Assembly: GCF_010389155.1 (NCBI RefSeq)
Contig: NC_057769.1
Location: 27,094,735-27,158,734, forward strand
DNA from: Erigeron canadensis
Taxonomy: Eukaryota; Streptophyta; Magnoliopsida; Asterales; Asteraceae
Length of the DNA: 64,000 bases
Direction of reading: 5' to 3'
The notes under the pieces are model-generated. The model worked only from the letters and a program-made list of their open reading frames with translations. It did not search any database and was not told the DNA's origin. The number at the start of each line of letters is the position of its first letter. The first letter of the stretch is position 1. A program made the translations under genes and the position numbers. Shown here piece after piece: positions 44,787 through 57,853 of this stretch.

Positions 44787-47700
44787 TATCTATATATCTA
44801 ATAAAACAGTAGTTATCCTAGCTTTCTAAAGTCATCCATCTCAACTCAAACTATCTTCAGACTTTGCCACATAGGATTTTTCCTACGTGTCATCTCCATA
44901 TTTTTTCAACAATACTTATCTATTTTATCTATAAATCAAATAAAAGTAATAATAATAAATAATAATAAAAAGTTAAGTGATTTTGTTTCTATGTTATCTT
45001 TTTCGGTACCTATAAATAAACTTATTATTCCAAAACAATAACTTAACAATTTGTTATATTAAACAAATCCCGTATTAAAAATAAAGATTTTCAAATTATG
45101 ATGTTTCTATGTTATTTTTTACAATGAATACATTTATTGTTCCAAATCATGAACTTAATAAATTAGTGTTTCTATAATATTATATGTGCAACATTATACT
45201 ATTGTATATTTCAAGTTTAATGTTTATGTGATATAATATGCACATTATATGATTCTATTGCCGATTTCCAAGTAGATTTCTTTATCCTTTTTAATACATA
45301 CATGTAGATACATGTATTGTTTTAAATCAGTAACTTAATAATTTATTATTTGTATAAAGTTGTCGTCTAAGTTTAAAAAAGACATTGTATAAAGTTGAAT
45401 CTGTTGTTGATATATGAGCGGAATGCTTATAGTAAAACATCTCAAATATAGTATCGAAAAGTCATCGATTAATTTACTGACCCAAATTCGTATGCTTATT
45501 AAACTTAACCATTAATTGTTATTTTGATGTCCAATATAGGTCGTTGCCAATACCATATGCACTAGAAAATGATAGATAAATTTCATGTTTTACTTATAGG
45601 CTTAATTATAGCTCTTAGATTTGTTCCCACATATAAGCTACCATGCTTTTGTGAGCGAGATAAGATACCCATAGTGGCATCATTCATCTACATGAAAATC
45701 TTAATTTAACTACATAATATCTAATATATGTTTCTGTATGTGATTTTGGGTTTTAAAGATTCATGTAAGTTGATTTTGTTCATTGTTTTTTTATATACAA
45801 TTTTCAAGACATGAGTATAAAATAGCTTCAACTGAAAGAACTCAACTCGACTCGACCATTTTTTATTTTTTTTTACAAGTCGACTTTATTTTACCAATCC
45901 ATGCTTAGAAAAATTTCAGACAAAATAAAGTGAAAAACTCGAAATGTTCAAATTCAAAATCTAACAAATTAGAACACCTTAATATGTTATAATAAACATA
46001 TCATATAAGTTTCAAACCTTGAAAACATCGGATGAAGCTCAGAAAAATTTTGCTCGAAGACAGAGGGACTGCGACCGCAAGCACGGCCGACCGTGCTTTG
46101 CGTCCGTGCTCTCAGAAACTGAACACCAATAGGAAATACTGCAGACGCTGAGCACGGTCAGCCGTGTCTGCGTCTGTACTCTTACTGCACACACCAAACA
46201 TCAAATTTGACTATTAACTCGATTTGCAACCTTTTCCAAACTCAAACACAAGTTCCATCACACATCAAATCTGATTTCAAACCTTCACATGACATAATTT
46301 ACAGCATAATTACTACATTCGAAACTTTAACCATTGAAATTTACATTAAAACAACCAAGCGGGTCACTCGCCCGCATTTACCCAAAGTGACGAAATAACC
46401 AATTTGACTCCAAAATGATTTATACTTCAATCCACCATAATAGTCAAGACTTCAAGACTTAAAATACATCATACACAACATTCTCATTCGAAAGACACAT
46501 GTATCAAGAGCCAAGAGTTTGAGAGGGTTTAACTAGGTTTCTAACCAAAATGTCATTCTTCTACGGATGACCAAATACCTTCTAGTCACTAACACTTCAA
46601 GTCAACAACTTCAAATCAACAATACCTAGTTTCTTCTTCCGGAACCACCTATAAAATGGTAAACAACTAAAACGTAAGCGAATGCTTAGTGAATAAACTT
46701 GCATAGAAATATACATACGAAGGAGGGCAAAAACACAAAAGACTATCGCATGTAGCCAATGGTACTGTCATACCATCACTTGCATACTCACTTTTGCGCT
46801 AACAAACACATACATGGATCCATATACGCTAAACAATAATCTCAAGAGATTCTTAGGCCTCAAAGGTTCTTAGGCCTTTAGCTCATCTCAACTATGGGGT
46901 TCTAGGGCCCCGGCCTCAAATTAGGCCCTAACGCCGAATCGATTACCACACATGGAATCCACCATCGTATGGTAATCGACCCAACGCACATATAAGAGTA
47001 TGCAAGAGTACTCACCTCCTCCGCGACTAACAACAATCAAGAATGCTACAACAAGTGCAAAGCTTTCAACCTAGCAAATCAATACAATATGCATAAGACT
47101 TTATTCACAACTTGGTTAGCTCACATAGCCACCATCAATTCACTAGCATTCCTATTCTTCCAAACTCAATTTCTTTGAGTTGGCTTAAATTCAAGTTTCA
47201 CTTAACAAAGTTCAATCTTTCAAACTCATCAATCTCAAATATCTATCATTTTGCTAAAAATCTCATTTTACCACCATCATGTGGCCATTTCATCTTATTG
47301 CTCAAAATTATCAAATTCTCATTTTGACCATAATGGTCACTAACAACTCAAATCAATAAGTTCATGCAACCCTATAATCACAATTTAAGTTACAAACATT
47401 AAAATGTGGGAATATTAGCAAAATCATGATCCAACCCAAAAACCCCCAAATTGGATGGTTGTATGAACCCTAATTCTTGAGCTAAAAATCAAAACTAGGC
47501 TAGAAGAATTATTACCTTAAACAAGTAATCTATTAGAAGATAATTGAACAACTAGAATAAAATCCTTTCTCCTTTCTTTCTTGGTGTGGTTAGACATACA
47601 CACATATACACCCACAAATTCTCTCAAATTACAAATTAACTCATTGTGGTGATTATTATCATCATTATTATTTGGAAGGATTTTATTAATTAAAGTTAAC

Positions 47701-48583
47701 ACACTTGAAGAGAATTGAAATCACACTTCTAGTCTCCCCCTTTTTCCTTCTTGAATTTGACCCACCACCACCACCACACACCTTCAAGTCCAATCTTTTC
47801 AATTTAGAAGAATAATGGAAGATTATTGTTATTTGTTATTGTTGGATGATTTCTAGAATTGAATTGAAGTGATGCATGATTTTGAAGGAAGTAAGATAAG
47901 AAATTAGAGGAAGGTAATGGAGGAAGAGGAGAAATAAGGTGAGTCATAAAATGTAAATGGCTGGCACTCCTCCTGTGTGCCACGTCTCTTATCACTTTTG
48001 TGGGTATTTTTACCCGCTATCCGCTAAAGTTCCAACTAAATTAACCCCCGATTCAAGAATAAAATACTAGAAAATTATTTTAATGTCAAAACTACAAAAG
48101 GGGGTTAATTTATTTATATTAAAATTATCGGGGTGTTACATCAACTATTTCAAATATCTTGATATTTCTTTTCCAGACAGATGCAACATTAATTTGAATA
48201 TAAGTATGTTCTTTGCAAATTATTGTAATATTAATTTGGTTTCTAATTATGTCACTCAATTTCATTCTACCTAAAATTCTTATTTCGTTCTTAATTCAAG
48301 AATACATGATAAAAAAAAAAAATTTCTATACGCATGACAAGGTATTTCTTACCTCAAATGTAAATATTGTTGTAATCATATGATATGTAGGTGTAAGTGT
48401 CTTCTTAATTATCTGCTTTTAGATAATAGATGTAACAAATTTGCTCTAAAATCGTTAAGGTTATATGTTTAAGGTTACAAGAATTTAATAAAAAACTATT
48501 AAAGATGTTTTTATATTGAACTTTTATTGAATTATTTATTGTAAATTTATGTTAATCCGTACAACGCATGGGGAAAAAACCTT
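44787..48583 (+). mobile_element. Helitron-like element with nested solo LTR
   Basis: The left end has TCTATATATCTAATAAAACAG (split), a Helitron 5' style. The right end near 48560-48583 reads ATCCGTACAACGCATGGGG then AAAAAACCTTG, a degenerate hairpin with CTTG in place of CTAG. A 2.3-kb solo LTR (45833-48140) interrupts it, leaving about 1.5 kb. Both ends are decayed, so this is tentative. Confidence 0.4.
45833..48140 (-). repeat. Large solo LTR, gypsy type, 2.3 kb
   Basis: On the minus strand it begins TGTAACACCCCGATAATTTT (48140), a common start of long plant gypsy LTRs, and ends in TTGAGTTCTTTCA. The 5-bp duplication TCAAC lies at 45828-45832 and 48141-48145. A GC-rich block at 46060-46185 has GCACGGCCGACCGTGC-type palindromes. 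Small frames inside are not genes. Assignment to gypsy is by style only, since no coding region remains. Confidence 0.75.
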
Positions 48584-49202
48584 GTATATATATATATATA
48601 TATTTTATATCTCACAGTTATATTAGGATGCACGAATGGCCGGCAAGTCTTTGTTACATCGAATTAATTTACTATATGATTTTGATTTTGATTTTTCCAT
48701 ATATATTATGCGCGCAATGATCTTGTTCAAGACTTGATTAATGAATCCCCCTATTCCATCCAACTCAAAATTTACTGTATTTTATAGCTAGGCTACCATC
48801 AGATTTCGATCTCCGATACGTTAATTAATCTTTCGAGTCTATTTTTTGTTTCGATGAATATATGTTAGCCAATTCATCGATCCATGCTAATTGTTAATAC
48901 CCGTGTCACCAAACCTTAAAGCTAATCAAACTACAAAGATATCCAAAGAACAAGAAGCTAGATACTCTAAATTAGCCTTGTTCAATTCATTCACCAAATT
49001 AACCTCCTCCCCAAATAAAGGGTGACATCCTAGCTAATGTAATCCTAGTCTATTAACATCTTACATAGTAATCTAGTCTTAATACAAATATGTATATATC
49101 TTACATGTATCATGATTCGACTAATAGTTTTTACAATATACACACACACACAGGTTAAGGGATTCTAAAACACGTACATCTTCAACGGACCAGTACTTTC
49201 AT
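48584..49202. other. Upstream region of the F-box gene
   Basis: Starts with a TA microsatellite (to about 48605) and has an ACACACACAC run at 49139-49152. I see no convincing promoter element. Confidence 0.4.
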
Positions 49203-50435
49203 ATGGCTGACGAGTTGCCTTTGGACGCCTTGTTGCACATCTTCTCAATAATGCCTCTTAGATCTTTAGCTCGTCTCCGGAGTGTATGTAAATTATGGTG
49301 CAAGTACATCGATGATCCTTACCTCGCTGTCATTCATGACAAACTAGCTACGGAGGAACCCATGCTCCTCGCACATAATCTTCGTTGCCTTGCGCCATGC
49401 GAAATCAATTTTTTGCATATCATCAAATCCAAACAAGAACCAATTCATACTAGTAGCTTTCTAACGCGTTTATTATGTTCTATGAAAATCGTATCTGATT
49501 ATGAATCTAGTAGTTTGGGTTTGGAGGCGATAAAGCACCCAAGTTTGGAGTATTCTTTTGATAGAGTTTCGTCCAGCTAGCGGATGTCCAGCAATAGACT
49601 TGGTTTGGGGTTGTTGCAATGGGTTGCTTCTGGTCCGTACAGTACAAAAGCGAGATCATGACACCGTTTTTGCTGTGATCCATCCTTTAAGGAAAGAACT
49701 TCATGCGCTCCCACCAATCAAGCTTATGTCACGTTTTGCGTGGAATTCTCCGAGAAGAGAGTCATGTGGGATTGGTTTTGATGCTTTAACCAACACTTAT
49801 AAGGTGGTATGTGTTTCGGTAAAAAAAATAAGTTGTATACTAAAACCAGAAGAGAACAAGGAGTATCTACGCACCATGGTTCATGTCATTGGCACAAATA
49901 CGTGGAGAGAGATACCAAGCGTCCCATATCACCCCATGTGTACACAAGGCGTGTTCATTGAAGGGTGCTTACATTGGTTGGTTAGCTATTTTCAAACAAC
50001 CAAAGTGGTATTGTTTGATGTGAAAAGTGAGGAATTTGGGACAAGGAGGACGGGTCCTCCACGGCGAAATATATAATTACTTGGTTAATCTGCGTGGTGA
50101 ACTTGGATATGTGTATCATGACCTGACCAAGGACAAAAGGGTAGAGGTTTGGGTACTGATCAAAAAGACAGAATGGGTAATGCGTTGTCGGTTTCCACAT
50201 AAACCACCTCTAGCCTTATGATAGTTGGATAAATGTTCTGGGCTGTTGGAACAAAGACGGGGACATTCTATTCACAACCGCTGTAAGTAAAAAGGAGCTG
50301 TTTGTTTACCACGTGAGTAGTGGCATTCTACAGAAAGCCGGTTGGGTAGACAAAAATCCATATCTTGTTCAAATGTATCAAGGTAGCTTATTTAGCTTGT
50401 TTTCGATCCATGGTGCGTCTCCCATCAAGTATTGA
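49203..50435 (+). pseudogene. F-box protein gene with three frameshifts
   Basis: The frame from ATG 49203 begins with an F-box (LPLDALLHIFSIMPLRSLARLRSVCK, split here as residues 5-30), which would bind SKP1 in an SCF ubiquitin ligase. An F-box-associated region follows: LVWGCCNGLLLV, GIGFDALTNTYKVVCV, VIGTNTWREIPSVPY, VFIEGCLHWL, then DGDILFTTAV. This is the usual order for FBA-type plant F-box proteins of about 400 residues. Homology changes frame near 49560, 50060 and 50215 and ends at TGA 50433-50435, so all pieces are present but the frame is broken three times. No intron is needed to explain it. The gene is intact in extent, suggesting recent decay or assembly indels. Confidence 0.85.
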
Positions 50436-51607
50436 TTTCCAAATGCTAATTATAATTATCCTTTGATCTTTCATCCAATTTAGTGTTTATGGTAAGCCAT
50501 TAATTGTTGCCTTGCTGGAGAATAAGTTGTGTGTGTTGCCTTAATTAGAAAGATAGGTCTCCACAAATTGTCTCATAGTTTGTGAGGATACGTGGTGATA
50601 CCTTTACATAAAGATAATATGAGTCATACACGACATAATTCACAAATAATTTACTGCATAATACATATATAGAGAAGAGAATTAGATGACGAATCAGACA
50701 AGTTAAAGTATTTCCATTCAACTCTCAATATGCATGCGAAATTTTGATTAATCTAGAGTGATATATACGCTAATAGCAAAAGGCATAATTGAACAACCAA
50801 TAAAAATCATACCCACTTCATGTTAAATTGGGTCCTTAAGGCATAATTAGTTTTATAAGTCTCATACTAATATTTTTTAATATTATTGTATAATGAATAA
50901 ATAAATAATTAGATCATCATATTTTTTTTGTGTGTGGTGATACATATCTTCCTAAAAAATCCACCACAAGTTTGCAATTGCTCTCATAAACTAATCTATC
51001 CGATCCCCATACTTAAAATCTTTTTTGGGAAACCCTATCAGGTTGCAACTACAAAATTCAAAATATAATAGTCCAGATATGCAATATGTTGATGAGGCGC
51101 AGCACACTCACAGTGATGCCGGTGATAGGAATCCAGGACAGGGGCTCAACTTGGAAATGGGCAATCAGGAATCAGTTATGCCAACAGCCAAACAAGATCG
51201 ACAATTGGGGGCCGAGAGTGTCTTTTATCTGGTTTTAGAGGTTATCAGACTTCGTTTCATGTCTCTAACATTTTGATAAGAAATAACAATAGAACCATTG
51301 AGTAAATAAACGAAGCCTTACTGATCCCTGAACCTAAGACACTCGTATGTCAGTATACGCTCCACCAGTACGTTACATTCAACTTCACTTTTCACATTTT
51401 CAATTGCAACTATGTCTTCTCTCATGCTATCATAACACAAAAATTGTGCTAATCATCTTTCTTATAAAAACAAAATATAGTGCACAAATAGTTTATATAG
51501 AAGTAATTTATGATTATCTTGCCACTTCTAATTAGGTTCTAATATGAATGCAAAAGAAGTTTAAAACATAAGCTTAAGATGATAAAATAAGAAATAAGTA
51601 ATCTAAC
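50436..51607. other. Intergenic sequence with an orphan exon-like segment
   Basis: At about 51040-51240 a plus-strand frame (motifs QLQNSKYNSPDMQYVDEAQ and LGAESVF) has coding-like composition and follows a TATCAG acceptor-like site. I cannot name it, and no partner exons were found. The final exon of DGS1-like copy 2 would be expected around here on the minus strand but is not visible. Confidence 0.35.
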
Positions 51608-52079
51608 CTCTCCCATTCCTCCTTTGCACGTACGGGCTTCCTTCTCTATGCAGTTGTAAAAATGATCCAAGGTATAGAGAACGAGTCCATGTAGAAATTT
51701 GGCATCATTCTCGTTGGCCTGCAAATAATGGATTATCTACATAAACAAATTTTCTAAAACTGTACAAGTCTTATTTGTCCTGCAACCATGTAATGTATAC
51801 AATAATGTGACTACTTATTAGCTTTATTAAATTAGTTAAGCAAATAACATGACATCTTGAATGTTGTCCTACATGACATTACATCTATTAAACAGCTTAT
51901 TAGCATGCCTAAACACTGATGACAAATAACTAACCAAAATGTTTATGACCTCCAAGCTTAATGGCCTTAAAACTACAACTAAACAGCTACTAAATTTGAA
52001 ATAAATATAACTACACTTAACTACAAAAGAAACCACAATTTAGCATGACAAAATACAGCATAAACAAATAGAATCCTGC

Positions 52080-52840
52080 TCGTGTACACCAGGAAAAGTA
52101 AGAAAAGGGTTGCATCAGGTGAGCTCAATTATGTTGCCTTGGGCTGGATGTGATCTTTAGGAATTGGATAGACCAAATGGGTCAACACAGCAACAACTTA
52201 CTGGAGTGGTGGGCAGTTATTCAAGACCTACTTTCCACAGGCAGATAGCGACTCTGATGCAGGCCCAAGTCCAACCATTGAGGACCAGGCCCTTTTGTTT
52301 TTAGAAAATCAAGACAAAAAGAGGCCACCACAAAAATGGGCATAACTTTTGCTAGAAGGCTCCGTTTTGGGCGTGTGACCAGTCAAAACGACCGCAGAAA
52401 CGAGACGCATCAAGTTGCAAACAGCCAAAGGCGATTTGGTCAACCTTCGATCCCTGAAATGGCCTTTTTCTATGAGTTTTGGACCATTTTGTATGTTTTT
52501 TCGGTTTTTTTTTTTACTTTCTTTTGGTTATAACTTTCGGCCCACTTGTATTTTAGGGCCCATTCGAATTTTGCAGCTTTATTTATATGTATCTGGACAT
52601 GGGGAAATGATCAATGGATGATAAATCAAAAATTCATTTTTTCCCTATTCACAATGTGTGTTTAGTGTGAGAATCCAGATTATCGGTATTCAATCTGAAT
52701 CAAAGATAATTTGAAGAATTGTTTTCCGGGTATTCTTTGAATCAACGGAATCAATTAGTTATTTTAAATTTCCGTCTGCGTCAGACTCTTACCAATAAAT
52801 AGCAGGCCATGTTTTCTTTTGTATTTTGTTCTGAAAATCT
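52080..52840. other. Possible LTR/leader remnant inside an intron
   Basis: GGGCATAACTTTTGCTAGAAGG and related text (about 52338) resembles the untranslated leader of long plant LTR elements. It lies in the intron between the last two exons of DGS1-like copy 2. No ends were found. Confidence 0.3.
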
Positions 52841-54229
52841 AGTTATTGTATATGGTCGTACAGGAGATTTTTGCCCTTCTCAAATTGGGTTTTAATTTCA
52901 ATCATTTATTTGCATGCTGAACTATACAGATTCTATCATAAACATTTCCCCTTTATATCGATCTCATACTGCCGTACAAAACAAAATAAGAAGAAAAATA
53001 TCGCAGGCACCTCAAGCCTCTTAAGCACCTCCATCACCATAGTATCTCTAGCTTCCATTAGTTACTTTCCTATAGCTTAGATTAGTCCTCTCTAGGCTGC
53101 CATTCTGCAGCTAGCTTTTTACTACAACACAACAGCCCTCTTCATGTGCAAAGACAGACAGGATTGTGACACCTCTCTTTCCCTTCTTGCTCACGTTTTG
53201 GACCAAACCACCTCTTTTCTTGTACTTTAAATAGGGGACCTTTAACCTCATTCTAAATCACACCAATACAATTATGCCTATCATTCTCAGCTCTATGACA
53301 ATTTCTAAGCAAGGATTGCAAGCAATCATAGAAGGGGTGGGGGTGTTCTACGAAAGGCTCACTTAGAGTTTAGTCGATAATATATTCTAGTTTTATGTTA
53401 TTACCAAAATAGGTAACTTTACCTGTTCGTGTAAAACTCGAAGGTACTGCTCAATTCTCTTCCGCGCCTCACATATTAATCGACACGATGTTCTCTTACT
53501 CTACGTGACAACATACATAAGATTATATACCATTAGACAGAAACACCAAAACCAATATTAGACTTAAGTATATACTTATTAATATACAACATTCATTCCA
53601 TAGTACGGAATTCGCGAGGTCTACCATACCTTTTTGGACCGTGTCCTCAAGATCAAGGACCATGCCCTCAAGATACAAGAGACTGCAACTGAAACTATTA
53701 CCGCAGGGAGGGCACGACATATGACAATACGGAAACCAGAGGCCCAATTCTGTCATAAAACTCCAACCGTGTCCTATTTGTAACACATTATTAGGGGAAA
53801 AAACAAATCCAAAATAAACTAATGCTTGATAAATTGCTAATTCTACTCACCCTGCCAAACTTTTAATCATCTGAGCCTGTCAACAACAATAACAGAAAAC
53901 AATATTATTATTGATGTCAAGGAACCGTTGGGGAAAAAAGGAAAACAGGTGCTAAAGTATATATACCTGTATGATAAGAGCCGAGAGAATGTCACCTTTC
54001 ATCAGGGTCTTCAATGGACTTTTAAGCTGATCATTAAACCTACATTCCAATTAACAAAACGCAATTACATTTTTTCATAATCACATGATATAGTAGATAC
54101 ACCTTACAAATCTATGACATCTATCAATTAATTAAGAGTTATAGCCTTGGTTTAGAAGGCAAACATAAGATGAAACTACTCAAACTGCTTACCAAAGATA
54201 ACTAGAGCCAGCAATTTCGACACGAACAT

Positions 54230-54530
54230 GTTAACACTACACGCCACGTAGTTAACACGTTTCGTGTTTAACTTCAACAACTTATGTATTCGTGTTCACG
54301 TTTAGAAAAACCAACACAATACATTTTTTTGACTTAACATGTCTTATCGTCTAACCTATTAAGATCCATTACGAAACTTGTTAAGACACATATTGACATG
54401 TTAAGATCCGTTAATACTCATTAAAAACATGTTAAGACACCTTTAGACCCGCTCAAATGTATATTAATAACAAGTTTCGTAGCACCTCTTATCATGTAAC
54501 TTGTTAAGATACGTTTCATGTTCATGTTTG
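54230..54530. repeat. CGTGTTAAC/ACTTGTTAAGACAC-rich repeat
   Basis: GTTAAGAC(A/G) and its complement-like words recur at least six times. It resembles a degraded MITE in the intron after exon 54748-54662. No termini are clear. Confidence 0.4.
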
Positions 54531-55714
54531 ACCTTAACAGATTCATTCAACCTAGCTATTATGCCAGTTATAGATGAAAGCAAGTTGTTACAACCCCATA
54601 AGCCAAAAGTACAAATTCCCAATTAACCCAGATATAACAACACAAGAAAAAAAAATCATACGCTTCAAAAAGGATCAATTCTGCCTTCGCCTCGTCTATG
54701 AGATCTGGAAAAGTGTGATGCCTTGTCTTGCCAAAGTTCAATAGCATTCTGCAAAACAAGGTGATATGATACAATAGATTACATATATTGAAATCTAAAA
54801 TCAAGATATCCTTATATTAAATACAAGCAACTTTTCGTCTTGTTGACTTTAACAGTCAGTTAGCCTTGTTTTGACTTTGTTTTATGCTTCAATCAACTTT
54901 AATGTGTGGTCTACGCTTGTCTCGAATGAATTATATGTCAACTATTAATATGTATCATGTGTATTTGTACGTTAACTGCATGTGAATGTGATGATTAGAT
55001 TGCCTTGTAATAATTAAGTGTATATATTAAGCCCCAACTCCCCAAGTGAAAAATTAAGCAATTTGAGGGGCTTAGATGTAGAGTTTTGGTTGTAGCGGGA
55101 GAGTAGGTTGATAATATGCTAGTGGTCAACTCTGTTGGTAATTATACATTTGTATACTGGCCTGTTATATATATTTATTGTTGTTGAACATTTATCTTAA
55201 TCAACTTTATAAGCCGCTGACACTTGTATCTATTCTGTTGATTATGTCTCCTAGGGTAGTGTGGATAAAGGAGCTTGGTGAGCAACATAGTTTAGAGTTG
55301 GAGAAGAATTAGTTGTAACACCCCAACAAGGCGGAAACTTGAGGCATTAGTAGAAAAGCTCAGCGTGACATGGAAATTAAGTAGAGGTGCTAAATGCATT
55401 CAAGGATTGAGTAATCCATACATAATTCAAGTACAATTACAAGTTACGGATCAAATAATGCACAAGGAGCACAACACCATCAATAGTTTACAAAAGAGAT
55501 AGTCCAAATGATGGCTAACGATCCTAGGCATAACCCATAAACGGGTGCAATGAATCACGGATCCACAAAGTCCAAGATCAATCCTATCACATGCAATTCA
55601 ATCATCCATCACGTCTTTGATTCACTTGATTACCTGAAAAGCGTACTAAAAAGCGTCAACATAAAGTTGGTGAGTTCGTAGGTTTTGACTATAAGAAACA
55701 AGTGTCGGGATAAT

Positions 55715-56065
55715 AACCGTTTAACCTTGATATGAACATAATTAGATCATTAAATGATCATAAAACCTTGAAACCTAGATTTGGATCGATAAACGATCAC
55801 ACAACCTTGAAACCTTGATTGGGTCATTAAATGATCTCATAATTGGGATCGTTAAACGATCACCAAGCCTTGAAACCTTGATTGGATCATTTAATGAACC
55901 CCATAACCTTGATACAAACATATACAATCACACAACCTTGATTCACAATTCAAATGAACACATAACCTTGATACACTAGCCAAACAATCATATAACCTTG
56001 ATTCATGATTCAAACAAGCATATAACCTTGATAAACTAGCCAAACAACCACACAACCTTGATTAC
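55715..56065. repeat. AACCTTGA minisatellite
   Basis: About a dozen AACCTTGA words recur at roughly 17-35 bp intervals, mostly as ATAACCTTGAT or ACAACCTTGAT, alternating with ATCATTAAATGATC-like palindromes in the first half. Confidence 0.75.
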
Positions 56066-56678
56066 ATACATACAGGAACATATAACGATCAAACTAAACT
56101 ATGAACACGATGTACACTTTTCACCCCAAAATCATGTAAAGAAAGAGGCTATGAACTCACCTTGGTTTCCAAGCAACAATAACGAGTTAACAAAGGGTTA
56201 TTAACGCTCACCAACCGCTACGAGTCCACAACCTATGAATGTATATCATAATATCATCAAAGTCAACTCTATAACCCTAAACAAGTTGATTTAGTAAGTT
56301 TAAACCGAGTCACAAACCCACAAACGCTTAAACAACTTTTCCGAGTAAGAACAAGACACTTTGACAAGACATTTTTAGAAATGGAAATGGATTTACTTCA
56401 AAAGGATTATACCATGAGAAATTAGACTCTCCCACGAATTCAACGATAGGTCATACGTCCAAAACGGACTTACGGATCAAAAGATATATGTATATATATG
56501 TATATAGTTTGAGTTAAAATCTCAATTTTGGTTCCAAAACTGACTCACGACTTTGAACGAATGGTTTGTCTTGTGTAGAGCACCAATAAGGTCATAAGAG
56601 GACATTTCGGAAAGGTCGAGACGATCCTAGGATAACTAAAGTCGAGCTAGGAAATGTTTCAATAAATAAAGGCACCAA

Positions 56679-56759
56679 CTGCGCCGCAGTAACATACTGC
56701 GCAGCAGTGTTTCTTCACTGCGCCGCAGTCAAGGATCCTGCCCAGCCACTGCGCCGCAG
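56679..56759. repeat. Four CTGCGCCGCAG palindromes
   Basis: Copies at 56679-56689, 56697-56707 (CTGCGCAGCAG), 56718-56728 and 56749-56759. They form a GC-rich island in an AT-rich LTR. Confidence 0.85.
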
Positions 56760-57853
56760 CCTGGAATTACTGCCCAGCAAGCCCAGGTCTGCACCTGGTC
56801 GACCAGCAGCCCCCAAATGAGCCAAACACTACCCCAAGACCTTCAAAACCGACCCATGAACCCCCAAAACTAACACTTAACCTCAAATTCGACTTTGTGA
56901 AGCTCAAACACACATAAATGGACGTGGATAAACAATTCCCAACCCAAAATTTCATTCCATAACATCAATTAGATGTTGATTTTCGGCCAAGACTTCACCA
57001 AGAACACCAAAACCCTAAATCGACCTAAAACCAATTTTTGAAGGGAAAAAGACTCACTTAAGGTAGACACAAGTATTCTTAGACATGGTTGGGCATAACC
57101 CACTTCATCATTTCGACCCATTATCAAATTAACAAGAAAAATTCGTTTTTGACCCATTTAGCAACAAGAACCCTAATTCGACTTTTGGCTCAATTCGTGA
57201 CCCGGAAACACTTGAATATGATTAGAAACATGATTATAAACATGTAATGGTGAATATGAGATAGTTTTAACTTACCAAATCTTCCACCAAAGTGTCAAAC
57301 CCGAAAATGACCCGAATTGGAAGATTTCTTGCACTTATAAACCCAAATTTTGATATGTTTATAAGATGATGATATAGATGAATAACCCTAACAAAATCTT
57401 GTTTGAAACATTTAATTTGATGTATTAATTTTAGAGAGAAGGAAGAGAGTGCAAGAGAGTTAAATGCTCTTGCATTTAATAGAGAGAAAGAGATAAGGAA
57501 AATGAATGAATGAGAGGGAGAGAGGTGTAAGACTTTGGTTGGGTCATGGGTATGGGTCTAGGATATGGGTTGACCCATGGATAGTTCATTTACTTAATCA
57601 ATCTAGTTATACCACAAGTTAGCAATCGACCGTTACATTAACGACCATTCGATCTCATAAAACACCTTGAATATTATGTAAACACAACTTGATTAAAAAT
57701 GATCATTATATATATATATAATGTATATTCACCTTGAACACAATTAAATCATAGCCAAACTCGATCATATATAGAGTAAATGATCATTATTAATCAAATG
57801 TACACAAAACTAACGGGTCAACAAAAGTCAAATTTCTCGAATGTTACATTAGT

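Larger units (their letters stand above)
51608..54748 (-). pseudogene. DGS1: DGS1/NCA2-like gene, middle and 3' exons (copy 2)
   Basis: Minus-strand exons with GT-AG borders: 54748-54662 (RMLLNFGK...LIDEAKAELILFEA), 54039-53967 (LKSPLKTLMKGDILSALIIQ), 53875-53850 (AQMIKSLA), 53773-53630 (second membrane segment), about 53494-53423 (LICEARKRIEQYLRVLHEQ) and 51718-51608 (FLHGLVLYTLDHFYNCIEK). The order matches the NCA2 part of DGS1. In the membrane exon the first half reads best in one frame (RLEFYDRIG...VLSYVVPSL) and the second in another (SVAVSCILRAWSLILRTRSKK), so there is an indel or nonsense lesion. The last exon, LRQD/LRED-type, is missing. Divergence from copy 1 is high, so the duplication is old. 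Probably a pseudogene. Confidence 0.7.
55314..57848. repeat. Large solo LTR, 2.5 kb, in a DGS1-like intron
   Basis: Starts TGTAACACCCC (55314) and ends TGTTACA (57848). The 5-bp duplication TTAGT lies at 55309-55313 and 57849-57853. Both strands start TGTAACA, so orientation is unclear. It contains an AACCTTGA minisatellite and CTGCGCCGCAG palindromes. It sits between exons 54748-54662 and 58249-58174 of DGS1-like copy 2. Frames at 56767-57157 are not genes. Confidence 0.8.
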
